This document shows positions 1 through 9,422 of a stretch of 64,000 nucleotides of DNA, piece after piece. A model generated the notes under the pieces. The model did no database searches. It had not been told where the DNA came from and saw nothing but the letters and a program-made list of their open reading frames with translations. Position 1 is the stretch's first letter. Every line of letters starts with the position of its first letter. Both the position numbers and the translations under genes were made by a program. This DNA is from Desulfovibrio sp. An276 (GTDB taxonomy: Bacteria > Desulfobacterota > Desulfovibrionia > Desulfovibrionales > Desulfovibrionaceae): the NCBI RefSeq assembly GCF_002159665.1, contig NZ_NFJC01000002.1:62001-126000 (forward strand), given 5' to 3'.

Positions 1-2460
1 CTCGAGGGCCGCGACCACAATCCTCAGCAGCCGGACGGGGCTTTGCGCGGGCGCAAGCCCAGGCAGGGCAAATTCGGGCCTCGCGCAAAATCCGGGGGCA
101 GCCGACACCAGGAAGGTGAAAGGCAGGATAGAAGGCAGGAGCAGGCTTCCCATGACGAGCCCCGTGAGGGCCGTGGCAGGCGCGGGGGAAGTTTCAACCA
201 CAGGCGTCCCGGAGGCGAGGCTTTCGGACGCGGGGAGCAAAGGGACCATGGGGAACGTGGCCCGCGCTCTGCCCGTGACGAGCGTGGCTTTTCCCGCAAT
301 GAGCGCAGTTATTCCCACAAGGACCGCCGCGACCACAGGGATGAAGGCGCAAGTTTCGAGAGAGCCAGGAACCGGGAGGCGCACGATAGAGATGCGCGTG
401 ATGCGGACTTTGAAGGCCGTTTCGACAGGCGTGAGCGCTTTGCCCCAAAGCGCGAGCATTTTGTCAAAGACAAGGGGGATTTTTCCCGCGGCTCTGAGGG
501 CGATGGTGGCAAACGGAACAGATTTGCCAGCGAAAGACACGACAGGCCTGCCCGTGGCGCGTGGCACGGCCGCAATGATCGTGAGGATCGCGAAAGGGCT
601 GACGAGCGCCGTGACAGCCGTGAAGGCCGCACGAACCTGCAGCCCCGTGCCCGCTTCAGCGAACGTTTCCCGGCAAGACCAGGGGAACGCAGGGAAGGCT
701 TTGGAGATCGCGGGGAAAGGCGCGGCTTTGGTGAGAAAGCCGGTCAGGGACGGGACGCGAGAGGCACTGGGCCTCGTCCGGACAAGTTCCAGGGCGAACG
801 CGACTTTTGCAGGGAAAACCGCGAAGGGCCCCGTGACGATCGCCGGCAGGACCATATGAAACGCGACTTTGCGCCCACCCTTCCCCGCGAAAGAAACAAG
901 GATCGCCACGACGCGCGCCATGACGCTCGCAAGGATCGGCAAGGCGGGTTCGACACAAGGTCTGACAGGGGGCAGGACGAGCGCCCGAATCGCCCGAACC
1001 GTCCAGAGCGCCCCGGGCGTTCGGACCGTATCTACCGCGCTGAGCCTGCGGTAAGATCAAACCGACCCGATCGTCCAGAGCGTACGGATCGTACGGACCG
1101 GCGCGAACAGCTGGACGGATACGTTTCCGGTCGGGACGATTCTGTACAGACGAAGGCAGGTGCTGCCTACGCACTTGCCCGCACGCCGGAGGACTTTGTC
1201 AGGCCTGGCGAATGGGGCTACGAGGCTGAGGACAGGTCCAGGAAGGCCATGCTGAAGGAGCGCAGCGGCCTGACAGACGTCATCATCCTGGGCGCCGGTG
1301 CCGCAGGCCTCATGTGTGCTGCCCACCTGGTAGATCTGGGCCTCAGCGTCTGCGTGCTCGACAGGAGCAGGACTCCTGCCAGAAAGCTCGCAATTGCCGG
1401 CGGAGGCCACGCCAACTTCAGCAACAGAAATCTTTCTCCCTCGCACTACGTCTGTGGGCAGGAAGGCTTTGTTGCGCCTGTGCTCGAGAAAATGGGCACT
1501 AACGCCATGGTGCGCACCATGGAGCTTCTGGGTATGGGCTATGAGGAGCGGGAAAAGGGCAAGCTTTTTTTGACCGGAACAGGTGTGGATCTTGCTCGCG
1601 CCCTGCTCGCCCGCTGTCGCAAGGGGGACTTTACCCTGCTTCTTGGCGAGCATTTGCGCGAGGACTGCGTACGCCCGGAAGCGGAGCGCATCATGGTGAG
1701 AAGCCAGGGAGCTCGTCTGGCTGCCCGCCACGTCGTACTTGCCCTGGGATCCCCTGCCTGTCCTGCAAGTGGTGCCACAGGCCTTGGCTACGCCATGGCC
1801 CAGCACCTTGGGCACAGCGTGATTACCCCGAGGGCAGCTCTTACGCCACTGACACTTCCCGAAACGAGCCCCTGGCTCGCCCTCTCCGGTGTCAGCCTGC
1901 CAGTGAAGCTCACTGTGTGCGACAAGACCATCAGCGACGACATGCTCTTCACCCGCACAGGGCTCTCCGGGCCAGCCATCCTGAAGGCCTCCCTCTACTG
2001 GAAGGAGGGCGAAGCTTTGGAAATCGACCTTCTGCCCCACGAGCTGCACGGGCTTTTCGGAGACGAGAACGGCAAGCGCACTCCGCGCTCCGTGCTCTCG
2101 CGTCTCATGCCCCAGCGCCTTGCTGACCTTGTGCTTCCGGAAAGCCTGGCCAACAGGCGCTGCGCGGAGCTATCGAGGGAAATGCGCGAGGAGCTCGAGG
2201 AGCGCGTGCACGCGCTCAAAATACTGCCTTCCTCGCGCGCAGGCCTGCGTCAGGCTGAGGTATGCATGGGCGGCGTGGACTGCGCAGAAATCGAGCCAGT
2301 CACCTTCGCAAGCAAACTCGAGAACAGGGTGAGCATCATAGGCGAGATGCTGGATGTGACCGGGCACCTTGGCGGCTACAACCTGCACTGGGCCTTTGCC
2401 TCCGCACTTCTGTGCGCGGACGCTGTGGCAAACAGCCTCTATCGCCTGCGCCGCGGATAA
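1..2460 (+). CDS. HI0933/BaiN-like FAD-dependent oxidoreductase with ~400-residue charged N-terminus (5' partial)
   Basis: The reading frame is open from the first base of the window, so the true start probably lies upstream; a TTG at 43 is the first internal candidate but has no convincing ribosome binding site. The C-terminal ~400 residues are an HI0933-family flavoprotein: an FAD dinucleotide-binding motif VIILGAGAAGLMCA near codon 427, followed by the family's GGGxxN element (AGGGHANFSN) and a C-terminal TGHLGGYNLHWAFASA stretch near the FAD. The preceding ~400 codons are almost entirely Arg, Gly, Asp, Glu and His in RxxRDxRD-type repeats, clearly disordered and RNA-binding-like. Such fusions are not the usual architecture of the family (about 400 residues). 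A rho-independent terminator follows directly. The oxidoreductase domain is sure; its substrate is not. Confidence 0.8.
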   Translation, partial: LEGRDHNPQQPDGALRGRKPRQGKFGPRAKSGGSRHQEGERQDRRQEQASHDEPREGRGRRGGSFNHRRPGGEAFGRGEQRDHGERGPRSARDERGFSRNERSYSHKDRRDHRDEGASFERARNREAHDRDARDADFEGRFDRRERFAPKREHFVKDKGDFSRGSEGDGGKRNRFASERHDRPARGAWHGRNDREDRERADERRDSREGRTNLQPRARFSERFPARPGERREGFGDRGERRGFGEKAGQGRDARGTGPRPDKFQGERDFCRENREGPRDDRRQDHMKRDFAPTLPRERNKDRHDARHDARKDRQGGFDTRSDRGQDERPNRPNRPERPGRSDRIYRAEPAVRSNRPDRPERTDRTDRREQLDGYVSGRDDSVQTKAGAAYALARTPEDFVRPGEWGYEAEDRSRKAMLKERSGLTDVIILGAGAAGLMCAAHLVDLGLSVCVLDRSRTPARKLAIAGGGHANFSNRNLSPSHYVCGQEGFVAPVLEKMGTNAMVRTMELLGMGYEEREKGKLFLTGTGVDLARALLARCRKGDFTLLLGEHLREDCVRPEAERIMVRSQGARLAARHVVLALGSPACPASGATGLGYAMAQHLGHSVITPRAALTPLTLPETSPWLALSGVSLPVKLTVCDKTISDDMLFTRTGLSGPAILKASLYWKEGEALEIDLLPHELHGLFGDENGKRTPRSVLSRLMPQRLADLVLPESLANRRCAELSREMREELEERVHALKILPSSRAGLRQAEVCMGGVDCAEIEPVTFASKLENRVSIIGEMLDVTGHLGGYNLHWAFASALLCADAVANSLYRLRRG

Positions 2461-2488
2461 AGTAAAAGTCCACAAGGGCAAAAACATG

Positions 2489-2527
2489 AAGGAGTACCTG
2501 AAAAAAATTCGGGTACTCCTTTAGTTT
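2489..2527 (+). terminator. Rho-independent terminator after the flavoprotein gene
   Basis: GGAGTACC (2491-2498) pairs with GGTACTCC (2512-2519), extended by AA/TT, with an A-rich loop and a T-rich tail (TTTAGTTTTTG). It lies 30 bases after the stop at 2460. Confidence 0.8.
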
Positions 2528-2562
2528 TTGTACGGGCAACTGTCGGTCAGAATTGTGTTATT

Positions 2563-3186
2563 TCAGAGTGTTGTTTTGGAGATTGTCTGGGAAGTCCCCT
2601 GCTCTTCCAAAAGGGACAAAAAGCGCGTGCGCCACTCCTTCCAGGACGTTTTGTCGGTTTGTAGGACCGTGTGGGGCATATCCTGCCCCCTGAGGTGGAT
2701 AACGATTTCCCCGCATGCGTGCATGCCAAGGCGTCCTGCCACGGCGAGAGATGACGTGTTCATGGGACGGATGGTGGCGTACATCTCTCCTGCCCCAAGG
2801 CTGTCGAAGGCATGGTCCAGAAGGAGTGCTCCTGCTTCCGTGGCATAGCCCATGTGCCAGAACCTCCTGTCCAGGATGTAGCCGATTTCCAGGCACTCCT
2901 TCCCGAAGATGGTTTTTGGGAGAATGCCCGCCTGGCCGATGATACGGTCTTCCTGTCCCTTCAGGCACAGGGCGCGATAGCCGAGCTCGGGGTTTGGAAA
3001 GCTGCGCATGCGTTCAATCCAGGAGAACACGTCCTCGCGCGTGAAGGTGTATTCCCAGGCGTACATGACCTCAATGTCCCCCATGAAGGCGTACAGGGCG
3101 TCGAGGTCGCTTTCCTCAAGCCTGCGCAGGAGAAGCCTGGACGAGACAAGGGGCTGAAGCTCTGGGTGGGGCATTGATTGGGTCAT
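2563..3186 (-). CDS. GNAT family N-acetyltransferase (RimJ/RimL-like)
   Basis: A 207-residue single-domain protein. The N-terminus SSRLLLRRLEESDLDALYAFM is typical of RimJ/RimL-type GNAT enzymes, and the acetyl-CoA pyrophosphate-binding loop is visible as RRFWHMGYATEAGALLLDHAF around residues 130-150, followed by N-T-S-S-L-A-V-A-G-R-L-G-M, the usual helix before the last strands. The start ATG at 3186 has an AGGAGA ribosome binding site about 8 bases upstream. It stands alone, convergent with the flavoprotein. The family acetylates amines of proteins, amino acids or small molecules; the substrate cannot be told from sequence. Confidence 0.85.
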   Translation of the reverse strand: MTQSMPHPELQPLVSSRLLLRRLEESDLDALYAFMGDIEVMYAWEYTFTREDVFSWIERMRSFPNPELGYRALCLKGQEDRIIGQAGILPKTIFGKECLEIGYILDRRFWHMGYATEAGALLLDHAFDSLGAGEMYATIRPMNTSSLAVAGRLGMHACGEIVIHLRGQDMPHTVLQTDKTSWKEWRTRFLSLLEEQGTSQTISKTTL

Positions 3187-3683
3187 GGATGGGCTCTCCT
3201 GGTTGTGGTGGCAAAAAGTTCAGGGACGCAAGGTGAGTACCCCGGTAGTGCACGTTGCGCAAGGGCGAGCCCCGGATTTTTCTTGCGCCCCGAATGGTGT
3301 CGGGTTTTGCGACACCGTCCCGGCCTCGTTGTCAAGCGCGGCGTGCGGCCAAAGGGCTCTCCTGTCTGGAGAAGAGTGGAATGCGATCCCTCCCGGGATG
3401 GTGTCCTTGTTTGCGTCCCCAAGGTCAGTGTACTTGGCCGGCAGGCCGTGCTCTCCTGTCCGAAACGTGGCTTTTGAAAAAGTGGACTGGGGAGCGGCAG
3501 ACGAAAGACGCATTTTGCTCCCTGCGTTCACCCTATGCTGTGGGGCGTGCCGCCCTGTCTCCAAACGAAAGCTGCCACAAGGAGAATGAAGAGCGTGATT
3601 TTTTGGGATCAGGAGAGCTTTTTGATTGTATTTCTCCTGTTTGTGATGACATATGATCGCAATTTTATCGGGGCAAATGTCGT

Positions 3684-3698
3684 CAGATACTCTGTCAG
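3684..3698 (+). repeat. Left copy of a 15-bp inverted repeat pair
   Basis: CAGATACTCTGTCAG here is the exact reverse complement of bases 3839-3853, 140 bases further on. The pair brackets the candidate promoter of the autotransporter gene, so it could be an operator pair or recombination sites. Confidence 0.6.
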
Positions 3699-3794
3699 TT
3701 TTCCGTTTTCTCGCATGGGCGACCAACATCGCATAATCGTTGAACAAACAGGGAAATGATTTTTACATTCTCATAATTTGACGCATGAGAACTA

Positions 3795-3823
3795 TTGTCA
3801 CTTTACAACACGTGTGCTATCAG
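3795..3823 (+). promoter_or_regulatory. Candidate sigma-70 promoter of the autotransporter gene
   Basis: TTGTCA (3795-3800), a 17-base spacer and TATCAG (3818-3823), 5/6 and 4/6 matches to consensus, about 165 bases before the start codon and inside the inverted repeat pair. Confidence 0.4.
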
Positions 3824-3838
3824 GATTTCACAATTCTC

Positions 3839-3857
3839 CTGACAGAGTATCTGTCAG
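3839..3857 (+). repeat. Right copy of the inverted repeat pair, itself a palindrome
   Basis: CTGACAG-AGTAT-CTGTCAG is a perfect 7-bp palindrome, and its first 15 bases are the exact reverse complement of 3684-3698. Possible operator or site-specific recombination site. Confidence 0.6.
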
Positions 3858-3988
3858 CTTTTCGTAACAGCGGGTCATGCGCAAATCGGCTCCTGAAGCC
3901 GTTTTCAGGTGAAAAGGGCTTTGGAAGTCGTGGGACTGTATTCCGAGCGCTGACTCAATCCGCAAGGTAACAGAGAGGAAAGGTTCAT

Positions 3989-6900
3989 ATGAAACAGACA
4001 AAGGGAGCTATTGGCAATCTGCTCAACCGTTATAGGGCAGTGCTGAAGAAGTGCCATCTGCTCAACACCTTTGGCTCGCTGGCAGTGGCCAGCATGCTGG
4101 TTATGGGTGGGGCAGGCGTAGCGCAGGCCACAACAGTTATGAGTGGAGAAGAGTTGCTCAATGCAGTAACTGAGGCCACACACGATGGTGCAATCACAGT
4201 AGGGCAGGATATTTCCCAAGGCGTGGGCGTGTCATTTCCCTCTAATCACGATGTAACCATTGATTTTGGTGGTCATACATATACTGCCTACAAGGATCCT
4301 GCTGGTTCTGAAAAAACAAAATCCCAGCTCTTCCAATTGCTTAAAGACAGTACTATTACTTTAAAAAACGGAAATTTAAATGTTTCATCTGAGGCTTCCG
4401 GACGATTCTTGATGGTACTCCAAAACTACAGCAACCTCACATTGGAAAATATGGTTGTTGACGGTACAAATCTCCAAGGTAGTAGCCCGTATATTATGAG
4501 CAATAATTACGGAGATATTACTATTAGTAATTCAACAATTATTGCAAAGGATGGGGGTATTGCTTTTGATGTGTATTATGGTCTTTATGATACATATGAT
4601 GCAGTTGGTATTAATGTAAATGTTGAAAAATCTACTATTACTGGTAAAATTGAAGTAACTGTTGCTGATAGAGTCTCAGAACTGGCAGAGGGTGCAAAGC
4701 ATAAACTCTCTCTTTCAGGTGGTACACTTACAGGTGGATTGAAGACAGAGGGAAATGGTGCACAGCTGGAAAACTGGGGCACAACGACTATTTCTAATGT
4801 TGTCATCAGTAGCAATGAGGCTTCTGGATATGGCGGTGCCATTTACAATAGTGATGACAAGAACGGAGCCAAAGGCATTCTCACTCTCAATGATGTCTCT
4901 CTGACAGGAAATCAAGCCAACTTTGGTGGCGCCCTGTGGAACGATGGTACTGCCTACATCAGTGGAAAAGACTTCACTGGAAATAACGCGATCTCTGCTG
5001 GTGGTGCTATCTACAATAGCACTGATGCTACGCTTACTCTTGATAGTGTGACATTTGAGAGCAACACCAGTGCCAAATCAGGTGCCATCAATAACTATGA
5101 TGGTACAGTCAATATTACTGGCAGTAGATTCGTAAACAACTCTGCCGGTACAGGCATGGGTGGCGCCATCTCCAACGTGTCCGGGAAAACGGACAAGGAA
5201 GGCACCATCAATATCGTCAATTCCGAATTTGACGGCAATAATGGTGGCAACGGTGGCGCCATATGGCAGGGAACCGAAGGTGTTGTCAATATCACGGGAA
5301 GCACTTTCACAAACAATACAGCTTTAACCGGCGATGTGCAGCAAGGCGGTGCCATAACAAACGCCGGCAAGATGACAGTTGCCATGAGTGAATTCAGTGG
5401 CAATGAAGCTGGCAAAATTGGTGGTGCAATTGCTAACGTCGATCAAAATGGGGCTTCTTTTGTCAACAAACTCAAGCTTGAGAACATCGATGTTCATGAC
5501 AACTGGGCAGGCGAATCCGGCGGTGGTATTTATAATAGTGCCAATCAAACAATAGACTTCACCGGAACAAATGCCATCGTTGACAACTATGCTGGTGAAG
5601 ATCGTACAGCTAATGATCTTTACAATGCAGGTTCAGTTAATATCAACGATGGTTCAACTACAATCGCTGCACTTACAAATGATACTGGTGCTACAATAAC
5701 AGTAGCTGCTGAAAATACAGCTGCCACACTATCCATCACGCAAAGCTGGACTGGTAACGGAAAAGTTGATGTCAGAGGCCTTGGCACATTTGCTGTCAAC
5801 AAGGACGTTATTCTGGACGCAGACAACACTGTCAAAGAAGGATTAACTCAAGCATCACTTGAAGATGGAGCCATCTACAAGATCAATGGTCTTGATGGTG
5901 GTGAATTCACTACAGATGAGTTGACAAGCATCAAAGAAAGTCTTCTTGGTGCTGGAGCAAATGGTCTGATGAACTTTGGCAATATAACAATCAGCGATAT
6001 TGAGACTACTGATTGTGGAGCTGGAGATCACATTGCCTATAATCCTGACTCTGGCATAACATCAACTGCCTATACAGCTGATGTTACAAGTGTTCAAAAT
6101 GGTAGCGGCATAGAAGGTGCATTCAAGAGTATCCATCTGACTGATACAACAGATCAACTTGTTGCCAAGGGAAATCTCAATCTTGCAGGCTTTGAGGCAA
6201 ATAGTGAAAACAATGCACTTGTCATGAATAGCAATGGGGGAACAAGTGGTTTGCGCATTGGTAGTGCTCTTGGCGGTGCTGATGGTAAAACTAGCGTTGT
6301 TACCCTTGGCGATCTAACCAAGGATAACACTGGCTCTTTGGGCCAAGTGTCCATGAATGCCGGCAATGGAAAAACTGCTACACTTCAAGTTTTCGGTAAT
6401 GGTAATGCGAAATTTGAAATTGGTGAGATTTCTACAGCTACAAGTGATAACACTGTTTGGGTAGATGGTGCCCACCTGACTACAGGTTCTATTGCCCCTT
6501 ACGCAAATCAGGTCCTGAATAAGCTGTCTGTCAACAATGGTTCTGTAACAACAAATGGCACAGCCCTTATTGGAGACATTGACCTGGCTGACGGAAGTAC
6601 CTTTACTACCAAGGCTACAGAAGCTGAAGGTAGTGGTGCCGTTACCGTTACGGGCAAAGTAACTGGTCAGGGTGAAGTGATCGCTGACAAGAGCCTGACT
6701 TTTAAGAATGGCTTGACTACAGGCGAAGAGGCCAACTTACTCCTAACCGCAGGTACCGATGAATACACTGGTACTGTCTCCTTCGAAGGAAACTTGGTTT
6801 CAACTGTAGGTACGGTTTATATTGATGCTGATACGCTGACAGTTAACGGCACAACCACATTGGTCGAAGACACTGTCAGGGCAGGTCAATGGATTCCCGG

Positions 6901-8641
6901 TAACTCTATTACTGCCGAGGACTCCCTCGTTCAGGTCGGTCAGTTTGGCAATGATGAAAACGGAGCATCTTCTCTCACCCAGAACCTCGATTTGAATGGC
7001 AATACCCTGTTTGTGCACGGAAGCACTGATGGTGCAACGTTGGCTCAAGCACAGCAGGCCGCTGCCGGACATCAGGGAACAGCCTATTACACCAACAAGA
7101 CTCTGAACCTTGCAGAGGCCAACGGCAAGCTTGCTGCGGGTACTGTTGATCTCGGCGATAACGCTGTTGCCTTTGGTGCAGATTCCATGCTTATTGTGGA
7201 CAGCTCAGCTCTGGATAAGGGTCAAGCCTTTACGTATGGCACAGTAACCGGTCCCGGAGCAGCAACTGCAAGTGTTGCCGAGGGAGCCCAGCTGCACGCC
7301 GTCAACGTCCAGCATGGCCAGAACGTAGTCATCTTTGGCGACGGCTTTGCTCAAGGTATGGATACTGTTGCGGGATGGGATAGCGTCACCACCGACACGC
7401 CCATGCTGACAGCCTCATACGACAACACCACTAACAGTCTGAAGATTGATGCCCAGAATGCCAGGGACGTCTACCCCGATCTGAGCGATGAGATGGCCTC
7501 TCTGGTTAACCAATACTATATCGAGGGACTCAATACTACGGGAAAGGGCGCTGGTAGCGAATTCCTCCGCCGTGCTACCCATGGGGATCGCTATCTTGCC
7601 GGTGACAGAAAGGCTGCTGCCTCCACCATCGAAAGCGCTGCCCGCATCGCCTTTGCAGGCGCTGTGCCGCAGATGACCAAGATGGCTTCCGACGCTGCAA
7701 CCAACGCGGTTGTCAACCGTCTGGGCTTTGCCAATCCTGACAATGGCGCAAAGGCCATGAACGTGGACGGCAAGCTTGTGGACGACAAGGCTCTCGGTCT
7801 GGCCCTCTGGATCGCTCCCCTGTGGTCCAACCAGACAGGCTTCGGCATGGAAGCCGGAAACCTTGACTACGGCTACAATGCCAACCTCGGCGGCATCTCC
7901 CTTGGTGCCGACTACACCTGGGCAAACAACATCCGCGCTGGTCTCATCTTCAACATCGGTGGCGGCTATGCCGAAAGCGCCGGTGGCGATTTGAGCGAGA
8001 CTACCAATTCCATGACCTTCTGGGGTGTTGGCGCCTACGGCGGCTGGGAGTACAAGAACTTCGCAGTCATGGCCGACGTTTCCTACACTTCCACCTGGAA
8101 CTCCGTGGACCAGGACGTTGATCATCGTATGGGTATGGGTGACCTTGAGGCCGACATCCAGGCATCTGCCATCAGCGCCGGCCTGCGCTTCGAGTACAAG
8201 CTCGAGACCCAGTACCTCGATTTCATCCCCCATGTTGGCGCCCGCTACATGAGCATCAATACTTGGGGCTACGACGTGGATTCCTCCATGGGTACGATCC
8301 TCGAGGGCGACGGCTTCCAGCAGAACATCTGGACCTTCCCTGTGGGCATCACCTTCAGCAAGGAACTCGAGATGAACAACGACTGGTACTTCAAGCCCAG
8401 CGTTGACTTCACCGTCATTCCTGCTGCTGGCGACATCAAGGCCAAGGAAGACGTGCGCTTCTGTGATGTGCCGATTTCGGCCGAACTGGAAACGCAGATG
8501 ATGGACTACTTCACCTGGCAGGGTGGTGTTGGTCTTGAATTCGGCAACGACAACATGAGCGTTGGCGTGAACTACACCCTGCAGGCAGGCCAGAACTCCA
8601 CTGGTCACGGCGTGTTCGGCATGTTCCGCTACGAGTTCTAA
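3989..8641 (+). CDS. Type Va autotransporter with Pmp-like GGA(I/L) and FxxN repeats
   Basis: 1550 residues. The N-terminus is a long signal peptide (basic segment, then SLAVASMLVMGGAGVAQA, cleavage near residue 48). The passenger, residues ~50-1250, is Gly/Thr/Asn-rich parallel beta-helix sequence; residues ~280-520 carry repeated GGAIYN, GGALWN, GGAIS, GGAIW, GGAIT and GGAIA motifs alternating with FxxN (FTGN, FESN, FVNN, FTNN, FSGN), the hallmark of chlamydial Pmp-type adhesins. Residues ~1271-1550 form the autotransporter beta-barrel ending in the aromatic FRYEF, required for outer-membrane insertion. The start ATG at 3989 is preceded by AGAGAGGAAAGG. Passenger base composition is AT-richer than the barrel, suggesting an exchanged passenger. 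Likely a surface adhesin. Confidence 0.9.
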   Translation: MKQTKGAIGNLLNRYRAVLKKCHLLNTFGSLAVASMLVMGGAGVAQATTVMSGEELLNAVTEATHDGAITVGQDISQGVGVSFPSNHDVTIDFGGHTYTAYKDPAGSEKTKSQLFQLLKDSTITLKNGNLNVSSEASGRFLMVLQNYSNLTLENMVVDGTNLQGSSPYIMSNNYGDITISNSTIIAKDGGIAFDVYYGLYDTYDAVGINVNVEKSTITGKIEVTVADRVSELAEGAKHKLSLSGGTLTGGLKTEGNGAQLENWGTTTISNVVISSNEASGYGGAIYNSDDKNGAKGILTLNDVSLTGNQANFGGALWNDGTAYISGKDFTGNNAISAGGAIYNSTDATLTLDSVTFESNTSAKSGAINNYDGTVNITGSRFVNNSAGTGMGGAISNVSGKTDKEGTINIVNSEFDGNNGGNGGAIWQGTEGVVNITGSTFTNNTALTGDVQQGGAITNAGKMTVAMSEFSGNEAGKIGGAIANVDQNGASFVNKLKLENIDVHDNWAGESGGGIYNSANQTIDFTGTNAIVDNYAGEDRTANDLYNAGSVNINDGSTTIAALTNDTGATITVAAENTAATLSITQSWTGNGKVDVRGLGTFAVNKDVILDADNTVKEGLTQASLEDGAIYKINGLDGGEFTTDELTSIKESLLGAGANGLMNFGNITISDIETTDCGAGDHIAYNPDSGITSTAYTADVTSVQNGSGIEGAFKSIHLTDTTDQLVAKGNLNLAGFEANSENNALVMNSNGGTSGLRIGSALGGADGKTSVVTLGDLTKDNTGSLGQVSMNAGNGKTATLQVFGNGNAKFEIGEISTATSDNTVWVDGAHLTTGSIAPYANQVLNKLSVNNGSVTTNGTALIGDIDLADGSTFTTKATEAEGSGAVTVTGKVTGQGEVIADKSLTFKNGLTTGEEANLLLTAGTDEYTGTVSFEGNLVSTVGTVYIDADTLTVNGTTTLVEDTVRAGQWIPGNSITAEDSLVQVGQFGNDENGASSLTQNLDLNGNTLFVHGSTDGATLAQAQQAAAGHQGTAYYTNKTLNLAEANGKLAAGTVDLGDNAVAFGADSMLIVDSSALDKGQAFTYGTVTGPGAATASVAEGAQLHAVNVQHGQNVVIFGDGFAQGMDTVAGWDSVTTDTPMLTASYDNTTNSLKIDAQNARDVYPDLSDEMASLVNQYYIEGLNTTGKGAGSEFLRRATHGDRYLAGDRKAAASTIESAARIAFAGAVPQMTKMASDAATNAVVNRLGFANPDNGAKAMNVDGKLVDDKALGLALWIAPLWSNQTGFGMEAGNLDYGYNANLGGISLGADYTWANNIRAGLIFNIGGGYAESAGGDLSETTNSMTFWGVGAYGGWEYKNFAVMADVSYTSTWNSVDQDVDHRMGMGDLEADIQASAISAGLRFEYKLETQYLDFIPHVGARYMSINTWGYDVDSSMGTILEGDGFQQNIWTFPVGITFSKELEMNNDWYFKPSVDFTVIPAAGDIKAKEDVRFCDVPISAELETQMMDYFTWQGGVGLEFGNDNMSVGVNYTLQAGQNSTGHGVFGMFRYEF

Positions 8642-8722
8642 TCCCCCATCAACCCTCTAACCTTCATACGACCGGCTGCGGCAGACCTGCTCCCTTTGTC
8701 TGCCGCAACCTTCCTTCCGAAT

Positions 8723-8772
8723 GCAAAGGGCCACGCTTCGTCTCCTAGAGTCTGGCCCTTTGCTTTGTTTTG
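8723..8772 (+). terminator. Terminator of the autotransporter gene
   Basis: GCAAAGGGCCA (8723-8733) pairs with TGGCCCTTTGC (8753-8763), followed by TTTGTTTT. A second perfect 10-bp hairpin (8677-8686 with 8698-8707) lies just upstream. Confidence 0.75.
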
Positions 8773-8829
8773 GTGACGTGCAGAAAGTCCTGACGGCAGG
8801 CTGTACCAGAGGCAGCTGTCGCAAGACTC

Positions 8830-9422
8830 CCCTGCCCTTCGGCCGGTTCGTTGCCTGGCAGGATGAGGGGTACAGGCCTGCGAGGCGCATGACTTCCGGC
8901 TCGGCCCCGAAGGCGAAGCCCTCGTTGCCAAGAATAGCTTGCACAAGGGAATTCCCTTCGCGCAGGCCGCCTCCTCGAGCATCTTCTTCCTGGGTATGGA
9001 GTCCAGGTAATTCTCCACGGCGTCGCAGCCGAACAAAAGCTCAGGCAGGTTCTCCGGATCCGCTGCTACTTCACGCGCGTCTATCTCCATGTGCGAGGCC
9101 ATGCCAAGCAGGCCATCCCTGCAGGCAAGGACCTTGGGCCGGCTCAGGGTCTGCTCTGTGCAGAAGCACTGGCGGTTGATATGGCTCTCCTCGAAGACGC
9201 CGGGATCGCACAGGCGAAGGGCGCCTATGCCAAGGCGCGCCAAAAGAGCGGCAACGTGACCGCCAAGGGCGCCGCAGCCTGCGATGAACACCATGCTTTC
9301 AAGCAGGCGTGCCAGTGCTGTGCCATGCTCGCTATTCCCTCGCGCCGGACGCGGACAATGCCGTCTACCCCGCAGATGGTGTCATCGCGCAAAAGAGAAG
9401 GGAGGTTGTTGTTCTCGCTCAT
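8830..9422 (-). pseudogene. ThiF/HesA-family adenylyltransferase remnant, frameshifted
   Basis: Three pieces in different frames add up to the start of an E1-like protein. From ATG 9422 (GGGAG upstream) the first frame reads MSENNNLPSLLRDD and continues to about 9330; the next frame carries the nucleotide-binding MVFIAGCGALGGHVAALLARLG and the conserved SHINRQ segment with the Arg of the adenylylation site (to about 8950); a third frame continues as VMRLAGLYP. Intact ThiF-like proteins activate the C-terminus of sulfur-carrier proteins using ATP. The C-terminal zinc-cysteine part is not recognisable. Two frameshifts and a missing end make function very unlikely unless both are assembly errors. 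Confidence 0.7.

Larger units (their letters stand above)
3187..3988. other. Long intergenic region upstream of the autotransporter
   Basis: About 800 bases without a convincing gene. The stretch after ~3600 becomes AT-rich and contains a pair of inverted 15-bp repeats, a plausible sigma-70 promoter (3795-3823) and the autotransporter ribosome binding site. A 175-codon minus-strand frame (3220-3747) has no family resemblance or ribosome binding site and was not accepted. Confidence 0.6.

Noticed and set aside
3220..3747. 175-codon minus-strand frame in the autotransporter leader
   Set aside because: No ribosome binding site, no recognisable fold and it spans the inverted repeat.
7415..8608. 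397-codon minus-strand frame opposite the autotransporter barrel
   Set aside because: Shadow of the barrel coding sequence; Val/Gly/His-rich translation, no ribosome binding site or family resemblance.
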